Assembly (NCBI GenBank): GCA_028287305.1
Contig: JAQBPX010000032.1
Location: 62,001-126,000 of the forward strand
Direction of reading: 5' to 3'
Length of the DNA: 64,000 nt
DNA from: Gemmatimonadota bacterium
GTDB lineage: Bacteria > Gemmatimonadota > Gemmatimonadetes > Gemmatimonadales > Gemmatimonadaceae
The position numbers and the translations under genes are program-made. Positions within the stretch are counted from its first letter, which is position 1. Every line of letters starts with the position of its first letter. Below, in pieces: positions 42,996 through 51,365 of the stretch. The notes beneath the pieces were generated by a model. The model ran no database searches. It saw only the letters and a list, made by a program, of their open reading frames with translations, and was not told where the DNA came from.

Positions 42996-43842
42996 GCGCC
43001 GCCAGTGTCGCGCGAATGTCGGCGAGTGTCTCGGGGCTGATCACGATGCTGCCGTGCGTCGCTCCCGCCACCTCCACCAGCTTCGCGCCACTCCACCGAG
43101 TGGCCATGCGGCGCGAATCGCTGATCAACGGATCCGCGGTTCCCACGATCAGGTGCACCACCACGGGATTCCACGTGCCCGCCGGTGGTCCCCATGCGAT
43201 GGATGCATGCGGACCCTCGCGCATCACGGCGACCAGTGCGTCCCTGTCGTTCCGCGCCATGAAGCCGGCATTCACCATGGCGAGCACGTTGTCGCTCAGC
43301 GCGGGCAGTAGCCAGTGGAACAGCGCGGTGAGTCCCTCGCCCCGCTCCAGCGCCGCGAGGTACGGCGCGAACGTCGAGTCCGTCTCGGCCGAGTCGCGAT
43401 AGAAGCCCGAGATCAGCGATGCGGTGGCGAAGCGCGACGGATGCGCCAGCGCGAGCCGCGCCGCGGTGCCTGCGCCCATCGAGTGTCCCACCAGGTGCGC
43501 ACGCGGGACCCGCAGCTCGTCCATGAGCGTCACGACGTCTTCCGACATGTGCGCGTAGGAGGCTGCGTCGCGGTAGTTGGTGCTCTTGCCGAAGCCGCGC
43601 AGGTCCATCACGATCACGCGATGATTCACGGCGAGCGAGTCGCCGATGCCCGCCCAGTTCTCGACCTGGTTGCCGAATCCGTGGAGCAGGATCACGGCGT
43701 CGCCGCTGCCGATGTCGCGATAGCGGATGCTCGCGCCGTTCGCCGTGACGAAGTGATCGGGCGCCGCGAGCAGTTGCGCGTGCGCGCCCGGCGCCGCGAC
43801 GAGCAGCAGCGCCAGGGCGCGAAGCCCACGTGACAGCGTCAT
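42979..43842 (-). CDS. Secreted alpha/beta hydrolase
   Basis: 287 residues with a signal peptide (1-22). Motifs VILLHGFGNQVENW, VIVMDLRGFGKS, AHLVGHSMGAGTAARLAL (nucleophile serine), GTADPLIS and a final GATHGS histidine. The substrate is unknown. Its start overlaps the stop of lgt by four bases (ATGA). Confidence 0.85.
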   Translation of the reverse strand: MTLSRGLRALALLLVAAPGAHAQLLAAPDHFVTANGASIRYRDIGSGDAVILLHGFGNQVENWAGIGDSLAVNHRVIVMDLRGFGKSTNYRDAASYAHMSEDVVTLMDELRVPRAHLVGHSMGAGTAARLALAHPSRFATASLISGFYRDSAETDSTFAPYLAALERGEGLTALFHWLLPALSDNVLAMVNAGFMARNDRDALVAVMREGPHASIAWGPPAGTWNPVVVHLIVGTADPLISDSRRMATRWSGAKLVEVAGATHGSIVISPETLADIRATLAAHAIAP

Positions 43843-44684
43843 GCGGCGGTTGCGTAGATGCCCGGCATTCCCGGCCTGGGCGACTTGCGCAGTTGCATGA
43901 TGATCGCGCCCACCACCACGAAGCCGATCGCGATCAGCTGCGCTGACGTGAGCGCGCCGAAGTAGCGGTCGTCCTTCGCGCGATAGAACTCCACGATGAA
44001 CCGCTCGACTCCCGCGAGCACGCAGTAGAGCCCGAACAGCCAGCCCTCGGCGTGCTTGTGGTCGCGCACGCGCCAGAGGTACCAGAACATCAGCAGCCCC
44101 ATCGCCACTTCGTAGAGCTGCGTGGGATACACGGAGAGCACGGTGTCGCCGGTGGCCCCGGCAGGGATGGCCGAGCTGAAGTCCTGCGACAGCGAGCGTA
44201 CGGTGGAGGGCGGCGCGCCCTCGGGGAACGCGACGGCGAAGCGGCTGAGCCAGGGGCGGCCATAGTCGTCGCCCACGGCCCAGCAGCCCGTGCGTCCTAC
44301 CGCGTAGCCGGCCGCAATGCCGGCAGCGCAGACGTCGGCGATGCGCAGGAAGGGAATCTTCCGACGCCTGATCGCGATCCAGCTCGCCAGGATGCCGCCC
44401 ATCAACCCGCCCCAGAACACGAACCCGCCGCGAGTGAAGAAGAGCGAGAAGTCGTGCATCAGGATCACGTAATACAGCTTGGCGCCGAGCAGGAACCCGA
44501 TGATCGACGCGAACACCACGTCGCCGATCGGTTCCGGGTCGAGCCCGCGGCGCACGCTCTCGTGCTGCGCCACGACCTGCCCGATGCCGAAGGCCGCGAG
44601 CACGGCCAGCCCGAAGCCGGTGACGGAGAGGGGCCCGAGCTGGAGGACCAGCGGGTGGTGGATGATCGGGTCGGGACTGGTCAT
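43839..44684 (-). CDS. lgt: Prolipoprotein diacylglyceryl transferase
   Basis: The 281-residue membrane protein has seven hydrophobic segments. It moves diacylglycerol from phosphatidylglycerol to the lipobox cysteine of prolipoproteins. Visible are the GGFVFWGGLMGGILASWIAIRR block (H-x-G region), the Lgt signature AAGYAVGRTGCWAVGDDYGRPW and the C-terminal GWLFGLYCVLAGVERFIVEFYRAKD. The arginine of GR.GC is present. It supports the many lipoproteins of this window. Confidence 0.92.
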   Translation of the reverse strand: MTSPDPIIHHPLVLQLGPLSVTGFGLAVLAAFGIGQVVAQHESVRRGLDPEPIGDVVFASIIGFLLGAKLYYVILMHDFSLFFTRGGFVFWGGLMGGILASWIAIRRRKIPFLRIADVCAAGIAAGYAVGRTGCWAVGDDYGRPWLSRFAVAFPEGAPPSTVRSLSQDFSSAIPAGATGDTVLSVYPTQLYEVAMGLLMFWYLWRVRDHKHAEGWLFGLYCVLAGVERFIVEFYRAKDDRYFGALTSAQLIAIGFVVVGAIIMQLRKSPRPGMPGIYATAA

Positions 44685-44709
44685 GGTGAACGATAACGTG
44701 GGGAAGGGG

Positions 44710-45594
44710 TCACCGGGCGAGCGCCACCACGATACACCCCGCGACCAGCAGGGTGATCCCGAGCCGCTTGGGCGGGCCCACCGGCTCGCCCAGCAGCCAC
44801 CAGCCGAGGAACACGCCGAACCCGATGCTGAGCTGACGGAGCGCCACGACGTAGCTCGCGACGCCCGACTTGAGCGCGGCGAGCACCAGCAGGTAGGCCA
44901 TCACGTTGAAGAAGCCCACCTGCAGGATGGGCCGCCAGTTCCGCTGCCACTCGGCGATGACGACGTCGCGCGGGTGACGGTGCATCACCCAGGCGGCGTA
45001 CATGCACGCGCTCATCGCCGTATACGTGTAGAAATACGTGAACGCGGAGAGCTGCTGGATGGCGCGCTTGTCCCAGATGGTGTAGCTGGCGGTGCCGAGC
45101 GCGGCGAGGAGCGCGAAGCCGGTGGCGGGGCTGCGCGCGATGGTCGGGATGAGCCCGCGCACCGAGTCGAGCGTGAGCGAGGGCAGCTGCAGCACCAGGA
45201 TGCCGGCGAGGATCAGCGCAAGGGCCGCGACGCCGGCGGGCGCGAGCCGCTCCTCGAGCGTGACGTATGCGAGCGGTGGCAGGAAGAGCAGCACTGCGCC
45301 GCGCGCCACGGGGTACACGCGCGAGAGTTCGTCGCGAGAGTACGCGAGCCCCAGGAACAGGTAGTTGGCGAGGGTGAACGCCGCACCCACCGTCGCGAAT
45401 CGCAGCAGCGACGCGCCGTGCATCCGCGCCTCGGGCAACCCGAGCACCAGGAATGCCGGCGCGAACAGCAGCAGCTCAGCCACCTTGCTCAGCGCCACGA
45501 AGAGCTGCGTTCCGCCGGCGCGCTTGAGCAGGTAGTTCCACCACGCGTGCATCACCGCCGAGAGGAGCACCAGCAGCAGCACGAGTGGCGACAC
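44710..45594 (-). CDS. EamA/DMT-family transporter
   Basis: 294 residues with about ten membrane helices arranged as two EamA repeats (residues 5-140 and 150-290). GTG start at 45594. The motif of the second half, YVVALRQLSIGFGVFLGWWLLGEPVGPPKRLGITLLVAGC, fits the DMT family. They transport small metabolites, often amino acids. Substrate unknown. Confidence 0.82.
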   Translation of the reverse strand: MSPLVLLLVLLSAVMHAWWNYLLKRAGGTQLFVALSKVAELLLFAPAFLVLGLPEARMHGASLLRFATVGAAFTLANYLFLGLAYSRDELSRVYPVARGAVLLFLPPLAYVTLEERLAPAGVAALALILAGILVLQLPSLTLDSVRGLIPTIARSPATGFALLAALGTASYTIWDKRAIQQLSAFTYFYTYTAMSACMYAAWVMHRHPRDVVIAEWQRNWRPILQVGFFNVMAYLLVLAALKSGVASYVVALRQLSIGFGVFLGWWLLGEPVGPPKRLGITLLVAGCIVVALAR

Positions 45595-45597
45595 GGG

Positions 45598-46332
45598 TCA
45601 GCCGGCGCCGTGGAGGAATCCGGTCGCCCAGTCGGCGCGACCATTCCGCGTGGCCTGCCCGGCCACCTCGCTGAATGCGTAATCGAGCGCGATCATCTCG
45701 ACGGACCATCGCGCGCCCCGCTGCGTGATCACTGCGTATCGCGCGTGGGGCGAGCCGGCTTCCACCGTGTCGAGCGGCTCGTCGTCCGCGGAGCGTGGAC
45801 AGCCGACACTGCCCGGGTTCAGCACGAGGCGGCCTCCCGTCGCGTACGCGAAGTGCTGCTGGTGGCTGTGCCCGCAGAGCACCACGTCGTGCGCCACGCC
45901 CGCGAGGCGCTGGTCGAGCGTGCGCAGGGTGGAGTTGGCGAGGCGACCGTCCACCTTCTCCTCGAGCAGGTACTCGCTGTCGCTGGACGGGCGGCCGTGC
46001 AGCGCGAGGGTCCCGGGCGCCAGCTCGAGCGATGCGGGCAGCGACGCGTAGCGCGCGCGCTGTTCGTGCGTGAGGGAGGCGCGCGTGAAGGACACGGAGC
46101 GGGGCAGGGAGTCGCGTGGCGGCGCTTCCACCAGCCAGCGATCGTGGTTGCCGCGCACGGTGGGCCAGCCCAGCGTGTCCAGCAGCTCGACCGTCTCGCG
46201 CGGCCAGAGCGGGCTGGTGGCGCAGTCGCCCAGGTTGACCACGGCATCCGGCGCGCGAGCCGCCAGGTCGGCGAGGACGGCCTCCAGGGCGAGGAGGTTG
46301 CCGTGTATGTCGGAGAGGATCGCAAGTCGCAC
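45598..46332 (-). CDS. Metallophosphoesterase (YfcE-like)
   Basis: GTG at 46332 begins RLAILSDIHGNLLALEAVLADL, an ideal N-terminus of the Metallophos_2 family; longer starts add a Pro-rich tail. Metal-binding blocks: DIHGN, NLGDCA, VRGNHDRW, VLCGHSHQQHF, LNPGSVGCPR. 244 residues. It is divergent from the ArsR gene at 46413. Confidence 0.85.
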   Translation of the reverse strand: MRLAILSDIHGNLLALEAVLADLAARAPDAVVNLGDCATSPLWPRETVELLDTLGWPTVRGNHDRWLVEAPPRDSLPRSVSFTRASLTHEQRARYASLPASLELAPGTLALHGRPSSDSEYLLEEKVDGRLANSTLRTLDQRLAGVAHDVVLCGHSHQQHFAYATGGRLVLNPGSVGCPRSADDEPLDTVEAGSPHARYAVITQRGARWSVEMIALDYAFSEVAGQATRNGRADWATGFLHGAG

Positions 46333-46406
46333 GGAGGGAAACGTCGCCGGTGCCGGGACCTGCGGCAACGCGGCGCTTGACAGGCCGCGAGCGGGCGATA
46401 ATACTA

Positions 46407-46418
46407 AACCATATGGTT
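46407..46418. promoter_or_regulatory. Palindromic operator candidate at the ArsR start codon
   Basis: AACCATATGGTT is a perfect 12-bp palindrome that includes the ATG (46413) of the ArsR-family regulator. A dimer bound here would block the gene's own initiation. Confidence 0.5.
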
Positions 46419-46871
46419 AAGTCAGCCGCCCCCACCCTCGACGCCGTGTTCGGCGCCCTGGCAGACCCCACCCGGCGCAGCATCGTCGCGCGGCTCGCCC
46501 GCGATGGCGAAGTGGCGCTGGCGCTCGTAGCCGATCCGTTCCAGATGTCGCTCGTCGCCGTGTCCAAGCACGTCTCGGTGCTCGAGCGCGCCGGGCTGGT
46601 GGAGCGTCGCCGGGTGGGACGCGAGCGACGATGCCGCCTGCGCGTCGCAGCGCTCGCGCCGATCGCCGAGTGGCTGCGTCCGTACGAGCAGATGTGGAAC
46701 GCGCAGTTCGACCGGCTCGAGGCCTACCTGGACCGGCACTCACCACCCGAGGAGAACGCCCCATGTCCCCCGCCAGCACCGCAGCGCAAGACACGACCCT
46801 CCGCATCAGCCGCACGCTCAACGCCCCGCCCGAGCGCGTCTTCGCGGCGTTCGCGTCGCCCGAAGCCATGA
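46413..46871 (+). CDS. ArsR-family transcriptional regulator (SRPBCC-associated)
   Basis: The winged helix is complete: LDAVFGALADPTRRSIVARLARDGEVALALVADPFQMSLVAVSKHVSVLERAGLVERRRVGRERRCRLRVAALAPIAEWL. This type of ArsR lacks metal-binding cysteines and is usually paired with an SRPBCC (AHSA1) gene, as here. The natural end would be near SPPEENA; instead, the frame continues 108 bp into the next gene (46763-46871) with a low-complexity Ser/Arg/Pro tail. This overlap is odd. Confidence 0.85.
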   Translation: MVKSAAPTLDAVFGALADPTRRSIVARLARDGEVALALVADPFQMSLVAVSKHVSVLERAGLVERRRVGRERRCRLRVAALAPIAEWLRPYEQMWNAQFDRLEAYLDRHSPPEENAPCPPPAPQRKTRPSASAARSTPRPSASSRRSRRPKP

Positions 46872-47215
46872 AGGAATGGTTCTCCCCCGCGCCGGTCACG
46901 GTTCAGGCGGTGGAGCAGGACTTTCGGGTGGGCGGCGCGTACGTGGTGCACATGCGCCTCCCCGACGGCAAGGTGCGGCCGGTGGGCGGCACCTATCGTG
47001 AGATCGAGCCGAACACGCGCCTCGTCTACACCTGGCGCTGGCAGGACTCGCCGAACTTTCCGGAGACCACGGTGTCGCTCGACTTCAGGCGGACCGCTGA
47101 TGGAAAGACCGAGCTGGCGATGGTGCACGAGGGACTGCCCGACGAGAGCTCGCGCGACCACCACACCAAGGGATGGACGGGCTGCCTCGAGCGCCTGGAG
47201 GGCTACCTCGGCTGA
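46763..47215 (+). CDS. SRPBCC (AHSA1-like) domain protein
   Basis: 150 residues, START-like fold: LRISRTLNAPPERVFAAFASPEAMKEWFSPAP, DFRVGGAYVVHMRLPDGK, PNTRLVYTWRWQDSP, TELAMVHEGLPDESSRDHHTKGWTGCLERLEGYL. These proteins bind hydrophobic ligands. The start ATG 46763 is inside the regulator's C-terminal frame. Regulation by the upstream ArsR is the common arrangement. Confidence 0.88.
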   Translation: MSPASTAAQDTTLRISRTLNAPPERVFAAFASPEAMKEWFSPAPVTVQAVEQDFRVGGAYVVHMRLPDGKVRPVGGTYREIEPNTRLVYTWRWQDSPNFPETTVSLDFRRTADGKTELAMVHEGLPDESSRDHHTKGWTGCLERLEGYLG

Positions 47216-47243
47216 TCAGCCGGAATTGCGGGGCCGTGCTCGT

Positions 47244-47588
47244 TCAGGCCGCCCTGCGGCTCCCGAGTGCGGCGCCGGCCACCGCGCCAAGGCCCGCGAG
47301 CGACGTGGCGAGGATCGGCCCGATGGGGTTCGACGCGGTCGACAGGGCAAGTGCGCTGGAAGCGACGAACCCGATCGCGCCCCCGATGAGCGCGCCGCGG
47401 AATTCGGAGGGCGCCAGCCAGCCGAGCCGGGTGGAGGCGCGCACGGCGAAGGCGACGGCGAGGAGGCCGCCGAGCAGGCCGCCGGCGATCAGCCCGGCGC
47501 GGCCGAAGCCGTGGCCCACCACGGATCCGAAGGTGCCGCCGATGCCGGCGAGCGCGCACGTGATGAGGAAGAGGCAGAGTCGCTTCAT
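47244..47588 (-). CDS. Membrane protein
   Basis: 114 residues, with four hydrophobic glycine-rich helices (LCLFLITCALAGIGGTFGSVVGHGFG; LIAGGLLGGLLAVAFAV; ALIGGAIGFVASSALAL; ILATSLAGLGAVAGAALG). ATG 47588. No family recognised; it lies alone on the minus strand between two plus-strand genes. Confidence 0.6.
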   Translation of the reverse strand: MKRLCLFLITCALAGIGGTFGSVVGHGFGRAGLIAGGLLGGLLAVAFAVRASTRLGWLAPSEFRGALIGGAIGFVASSALALSTASNPIGPILATSLAGLGAVAGAALGSRRAA

Positions 47589-47723
47589 GCGGTGCAATGT
47601 TAGCGACGCGTGGCCGCCGCGCGCCACGTATGCATCCTGTCAGGGACTGCTGCGCGGGGACGAAGGGAGTGGCGGTTCCGGCGCGCGCGTGGACATTACG
47701 CAGCCATCCCCAATGAGGAGTCC

Positions 47724-48302
47724 ATGATGACCAGCAAACTCGTGAGCCGGCTGTTCACGCTCGGCTTGTCGCTCGCCTCGATCGCGCTCGTCGCACCGAG
47801 CGCGCAGGCGCAGGAGCTGGACGCGAAGTCCGCGGCGCGCGTCAAGCAGCACTACCTGGCCGACCTCGATTCGACGCACGCGAAGATCATGGCCCTCGCG
47901 AACGCGATCCCCGAGGAGAAGTACGGGTGGCGGCCGGCGCCCGGCGTGCGATCGGTGTCGGAGGTGTTGATGCACCTGGTTGGCGAGTGGGACTACTACG
48001 CGCCCGGCTCGGTCGGCGGCAAGCCGCCCGCGGATTTCGGCTCGCCGCGCGAGGCACTGCCGGCGCTCGAGAAGGTGACGGGCAAGGCCGCGATCCTCGC
48101 GCAGCTCGAGAAGAGCTGGGCGTATTGCCAGGCGCAGATGGCGGCCGCCGATGCGGCGTCAATGACGGGGACCTACAAGCCCTGGGGGGTGACGCTCGAG
48201 GAAGCCGCCTTCGGCATGACCGGCGACCAGCACGAGCACCTGGGCCAGCTGATCGCCTATGCGCGGAGCGTGGGCGTGAAGCCGCCATGGAGCAAGATGT
48301 AG
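47724..48302 (+). CDS. Exported DinB-family protein
   Basis: 192 residues from ATG 47724. A signal peptide (MMTSKLVSRLFTLGLSLASIALVAPSAQA) precedes a DinB four-helix bundle: KIMALANAIPEEKYGWRPAPGVRSVSEVLMHLVGEW and DQHEHLGQLIAYARSVGVKPPW with the HxxxH-type ligands. Periplasmic DinB proteins are frequent in this phylum; the role is unknown. Confidence 0.78.
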   Translation: MMTSKLVSRLFTLGLSLASIALVAPSAQAQELDAKSAARVKQHYLADLDSTHAKIMALANAIPEEKYGWRPAPGVRSVSEVLMHLVGEWDYYAPGSVGGKPPADFGSPREALPALEKVTGKAAILAQLEKSWAYCQAQMAAADAASMTGTYKPWGVTLEEAAFGMTGDQHEHLGQLIAYARSVGVKPPWSKM

Positions 48303-48307
48303 GTCAC

Positions 48308-48376
48308 ATATGCAAGCAGGGGGTTGCATGTCCCGGTAGCGCGGACTACTATACATGCAACCCAAACATTGCATAT
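48308..48376. promoter_or_regulatory. Double palindromic operator candidate upstream of the SRPBCC/ArsR pair
   Basis: Two 23-bp boxes, 48308-48330 and 48354-48376, are inverted copies. Each has the form ATATGCAA-N7-GTTGCATG, so each is itself a palindrome (ATGCAA-N8-TTGCAT). They stand 23 bp apart, directly before the ATG at 48380. Two ArsR-type dimers could bind. The regulator is probably the gene at 48813. Confidence 0.6.
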
Positions 48377-48379
48377 CAC

Positions 48380-48832
48380 ATGACCGACACCATCCGCAAG
48401 GAAGCCGTCCTCAAGGCCCCCCGCGCCCGCGTCTGGCGTGCCATCTCCGACGCCGCTGAGTTCCGCACCTGGTTCAAGATGGAGCTCGACGGCCCAATCT
48501 CGGCCGGGAGCACGCGCCGCGCCAAGGTGCTCCATCCCGGATATGAACACTGCATGTTCGACATCTCTTTCCTGCGCGTGGAGCCAGAGCATCACGTGAG
48601 CTGGCGCTGGCACCCGAATGCCGTGGACATGAGCCAGGACTACTCCACCGAGCCCACCACGCTCGTCACCTTCGACCTCGAGGACGCCGAGGGGGGCACG
48701 AAGCTCACGATCGTCGAGTCGGGGTTCGACGCGCTGCCCGACTCACGCCGCGACATCGCCTTCCGTGGCAACGAGGGCGGATGGACCGGCCAGATGAAGA
48801 ACATCATCGCGCATGTCGAGCGCGACGCGTAA
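48380..48832 (+). CDS. SRPBCC (AHSA1-like) domain protein
   Basis: 150 residues: IRKEAVLKAPRARVWRAISDAAEFRTWFKMELDGPISAGST, FDISFLRVEPEHHVSWRWHP, TKLTIVESGFDALPDSRRDIAFRGNEGGWTGQMKNIIAHVE. It is the second ligand-binding SRPBCC protein in the window, and again paired with an ArsR gene, here downstream and overlapping by 20 bp. Confidence 0.85.
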   Translation: MTDTIRKEAVLKAPRARVWRAISDAAEFRTWFKMELDGPISAGSTRRAKVLHPGYEHCMFDISFLRVEPEHHVSWRWHPNAVDMSQDYSTEPTTLVTFDLEDAEGGTKLTIVESGFDALPDSRRDIAFRGNEGGWTGQMKNIIAHVERDA

Positions 48833-49157
48833 CCGTCGCAGCACGCACGTGCGCACCGCGCACGTGTTCGCGGCCCTCGGCGACAGCACGCGGCTGTCGC
48901 TGGTATCGCGCCTGAGTCGAGATGGTCCCGCGTCCATCTCGGCGCTCACGGCGGGCACGGGCATCACGCGCCAGGCGGTCTCGAAGCACCTCGAGGTGCT
49001 CGAGCAGAGCGGGCTCGTGCGCGGGTCACGCCGCGGGCGCGAGCGACTGTGGGAATTCCGGCGCGGGCCCGTGGACGACGCGCGCGAGCAGCTCGCGCGG
49101 ATCTCCGCGCAGTGGGACGACGCGATCGAGCGCCTGCGGGCGCTCGTCGAGGAGTGA
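48813..49157 (+). CDS. ArsR-family transcriptional regulator
   Basis: 114 residues: HVFAALGDSTRLSLVSRLSRDGPASISALTAGTGITRQAVSKHLEVLEQSGLVRGSRRGRERLWEFRRGPVDDAREQLARISAQWDDAIERLRALVEE. Same subtype as the one at 46413, with the paired gene upstream. The operator boxes at 48308-48376 would make it autoregulated. Confidence 0.87.
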   Translation: MSSATRNRRSTHVRTAHVFAALGDSTRLSLVSRLSRDGPASISALTAGTGITRQAVSKHLEVLEQSGLVRGSRRGRERLWEFRRGPVDDAREQLARISAQWDDAIERLRALVEE

Positions 49158-49217
49158 GCAGCGGATCAGGCTCGCTCCTTGCGCCTCCTCCGGGTACACA
49201 CCAACGGAGCGAATCGC

Positions 49218-49439
49218 ATGTCTGATCGCAGCAAGCCGCACAACGGGCGCGACACGGGTGGCCACTTCAAGGTTCGCCAGGCGGATGTCGAGGACCTGCG
49301 AACCGAGCCCGAGGGCGAGGCCCACCTGCGCGACGACGTGCGGCTCGGCGGCGCGGTGGAGGATACCGGATCGCATGCCGGCGAACTCGGCAAGCACATC
49401 GAGCAGCTGATCGACGAGAACGAGGCGGGCGCCAGCTAG
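49218..49439 (+). CDS. Small acidic hypothetical protein
   Basis: 73 residues (SDRSKPHNGRDTGGHFKVRQADVEDLRTEPEGEAHLRDDVRLGGAVEDTGSHAGELGKHIEQLIDENEAGAS). Polar and probably disordered; no family known. A plausible ribosome site (CGGAGCG) precedes the ATG. Confidence 0.5.
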   Translation: MSDRSKPHNGRDTGGHFKVRQADVEDLRTEPEGEAHLRDDVRLGGAVEDTGSHAGELGKHIEQLIDENEAGAS

Positions 49440-49464
49440 CGCCCCCAGCGCGTGGTGGTTCGGC

Positions 49465-50133
49465 CTACCGGTCCACTACGCGCGAGCCCGCGGGCACCGC
49501 AAAGCGGAATGCGCCCGCGTCCACCTTGCCGTTCGTGACGAGCGAGGTGAGCCGGATGCGACGCGTGACCCCGCTCGCCTCCACGATCTCGAACTGGCGC
49601 ACGAAGCCATCGGCATCGTCCACCCAGACGCGCGCATTCGTGAACGGCAGCCCTGACCCGGCGCGCGCGGTGAGCGCGAGCACCTTCGCCGGGCGATCGC
49701 CCACCTTCTCGGCGCCCGCGAGCTTCACGTCGTACTTCGCGGCTGCGGTGCGCGACAGGAACTGCGCCGAGAGGTCCACGCCGGCGGCGCCCTCATCGCC
49801 CTGCGCCTGGCGGATCACCTGGCCCGGCGTGGTGCTGGGCAGGTAGAGCCAGAGATTCTTCCCGTCGGCCACGATGCGGTCGCCCGCGGGCTCGGTGAAG
49901 GTGACCGAGAGCTTGCCCGGCCGCTGCTGCTGGTACGCGCCACTCGCCTTGAGGTCCGATCCCGTGATGGGGTTGAGCAGCACCTGGTCGAACGACGCGC
50001 GCACGGTGCGAACCTTGGCCCACGCAGTGATTGCGCGGTCGAGAATGCTGCGCGCGTCCTGCTGGCGCGGGGGTTTCGCGGCGCCCAGCATGGATATCAG
50101 CGCGAGCAGCGCGACAGGCTTGAGTCGGGTCAT
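49465..50133 (-). CDS. LolA-like outer-membrane lipoprotein carrier
   Basis: 222 residues with a signal peptide (LKPVALLALISMLGAAKPP). The LolA fold: ILDRAITAWAKVRTVRASFDQVLLNPITGSDLKASGAYQQQRPGKLSVTFTEPAGDRIVADGKNLWLYLPST, AQFLSRTAAAKYDVKLAG, ITNARVWVDDADGFVRQFEIVEASGVTRRIRLTSL. It should carry lipoproteins through the periplasm to the outer membrane. The lipobox proteins of the window are possible cargo. Confidence 0.85.
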   Translation of the reverse strand: MTRLKPVALLALISMLGAAKPPRQQDARSILDRAITAWAKVRTVRASFDQVLLNPITGSDLKASGAYQQQRPGKLSVTFTEPAGDRIVADGKNLWLYLPSTTPGQVIRQAQGDEGAAGVDLSAQFLSRTAAAKYDVKLAGAEKVGDRPAKVLALTARAGSGLPFTNARVWVDDADGFVRQFEIVEASGVTRRIRLTSLVTNGKVDAGAFRFAVPAGSRVVDR

Positions 50134-50233
50134 GCGTTTGGTACCCCTTTTCGACGGGTGTCGTTCCGTAATGCCCCGTTCCCGCAGCCCCGCAGTGCAA
50201 GCCAGTAGCCCGTAGCCGTCGTTACTGCAGCCC

Positions 50234-50288
50234 GATGACTGCAGCCCCAGCCAGAAGCCCCAAGCCACGCTGTTACCGAAGTCCCGGC
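50234..50288. repeat. Dispersed GAAGCC-rich repeat, copy A
   Basis: ACTGCAGCCCCAGCCAGAAG followed by CCCCAAGCCACGCTGTTACCG occurs here and, with few changes, at 60277-60330. It lies between the lolA-like gene and the DAHP synthase gene, in a 160-bp gap without a gene (50134-50294). Confidence 0.65.
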
Positions 50289-50294
50289 AGCCCA

Positions 50295-51365
50295 CTACCC
50301 CAGTGCGAGCTTTCCCCGCGTAGGTGGCCGAACGGCGCCAGGCGCAGGCGTGATGGTCCGCCCGATCGCCCCGGCGATGGCCTTCGCCTCGAGCACCAGC
50401 TTGGCGAACTGCTCGGGAAAGAGCGTCTGACCGCCGTCCGACAGCGCCTGCTCGGGGTGCGGGTGGACTTCCACCAGCAATCCATCGGCGCCCGCGGCGA
50501 TCGCGGCGCGGCCCATCGGCGTGACCTTGTCGCGCAGCCCCGTGCCATGGCTCGGGTCCGCGACGATCGGCAGGTGCGAGAGGCTCTGCACCAGCGGAAT
50601 GGCGCTCAGGTCGAACAGGTTGCGCGTGAGCGTGTCGAAGCCGCGAATGCCGCGCTCGCAGAGGATCACCTGGTCGTTGCCCTCGGCCAGGATGTACTCG
50701 GCACTCAGCAGCAGGTCCACGATCGTCGCGGCCATGCCGCGCTTGAGCAGCACGGGCTTCTTCATGCGACCCACCTGCTTGAGCAGCGAGTAGTTCTGCA
50801 TGTTGCGCGCGCCGATCTGGATGCAGTCGGCATACTCCGCCACGAGGTCGGCGCCCGCCTCGTCGAGCGCCTCCGTCACGATCGGCAGGCCGGTCTCCCT
50901 GCGCGCGGTCGCGAGGAACTCGAGCCCCTGCTTGCCGAGTCCCTGGAACGAGTAGGGGGACGAGCGCGGCTTGAATGCGCCGCCGCGCAACGCGGCCGCA
51001 CCGGCGGCCTTCACCATGCGTGCGCTCTCGACGATCTGCTCCTCGCCCTCCACGCTGCACGGGCCCGCAATGATCGGCACGTCGGCGCCGCCGAACGACA
51101 CGCCCGGCGCGATGGTCACGATGGTGTTGTCGGCGCGCCACTCGCGCGAGACCTGCTTGTACGGCCGCGTGACGTAGATGACTTCCGCCACGCCCGCCAT
51201 GGCCTCGATGCCCGATCCGTCCACGCGACGGTCGTTGCCCACGAGCCCGATGCTCGTGCGCTGCTGGCCCGGCATGGGCCGCGCCGTGAATCCCATCGCC
51301 TCGATGGCACTGACGACGCGCGTCACCTGCTCGTCCGTTGCGTCATGCCGCATGACCACCAGCAT
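50295..51365 (-). CDS. aroF: 3-deoxy-7-phosphoheptulonate synthase (DAHP synthase, AroF/AroAbeta type)
   Basis: 356 residues: an N-terminal ferredoxin-like (ACT-like) regulatory domain ([26 protein letters not shown]..., about 1-70) and the type I-beta barrel: [126 protein letters not shown]. It starts the shikimate pathway from PEP and erythrose 4-phosphate. Start ATG 51365 shares a base with the stop of the MBL gene (TAATG). Confidence 0.92.
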   Translation of the reverse strand: MLVVMRHDATDEQVTRVVSAIEAMGFTARPMPGQQRTSIGLVGNDRRVDGSGIEAMAGVAEVIYVTRPYKQVSREWRADNTIVTIAPGVSFGGADVPIIAGPCSVEGEEQIVESARMVKAAGAAALRGGAFKPRSSPYSFQGLGKQGLEFLATARRETGLPIVTEALDEAGADLVAEYADCIQIGARNMQNYSLLKQVGRMKKPVLLKRGMAATIVDLLLSAEYILAEGNDQVILCERGIRGFDTLTRNLFDLSAIPLVQSLSHLPIVADPSHGTGLRDKVTPMGRAAIAAGADGLLVEVHPHPEQALSDGGQTLFPEQFAKLVLEAKAIAGAIGRTITPAPGAVRPPTRGKLALG

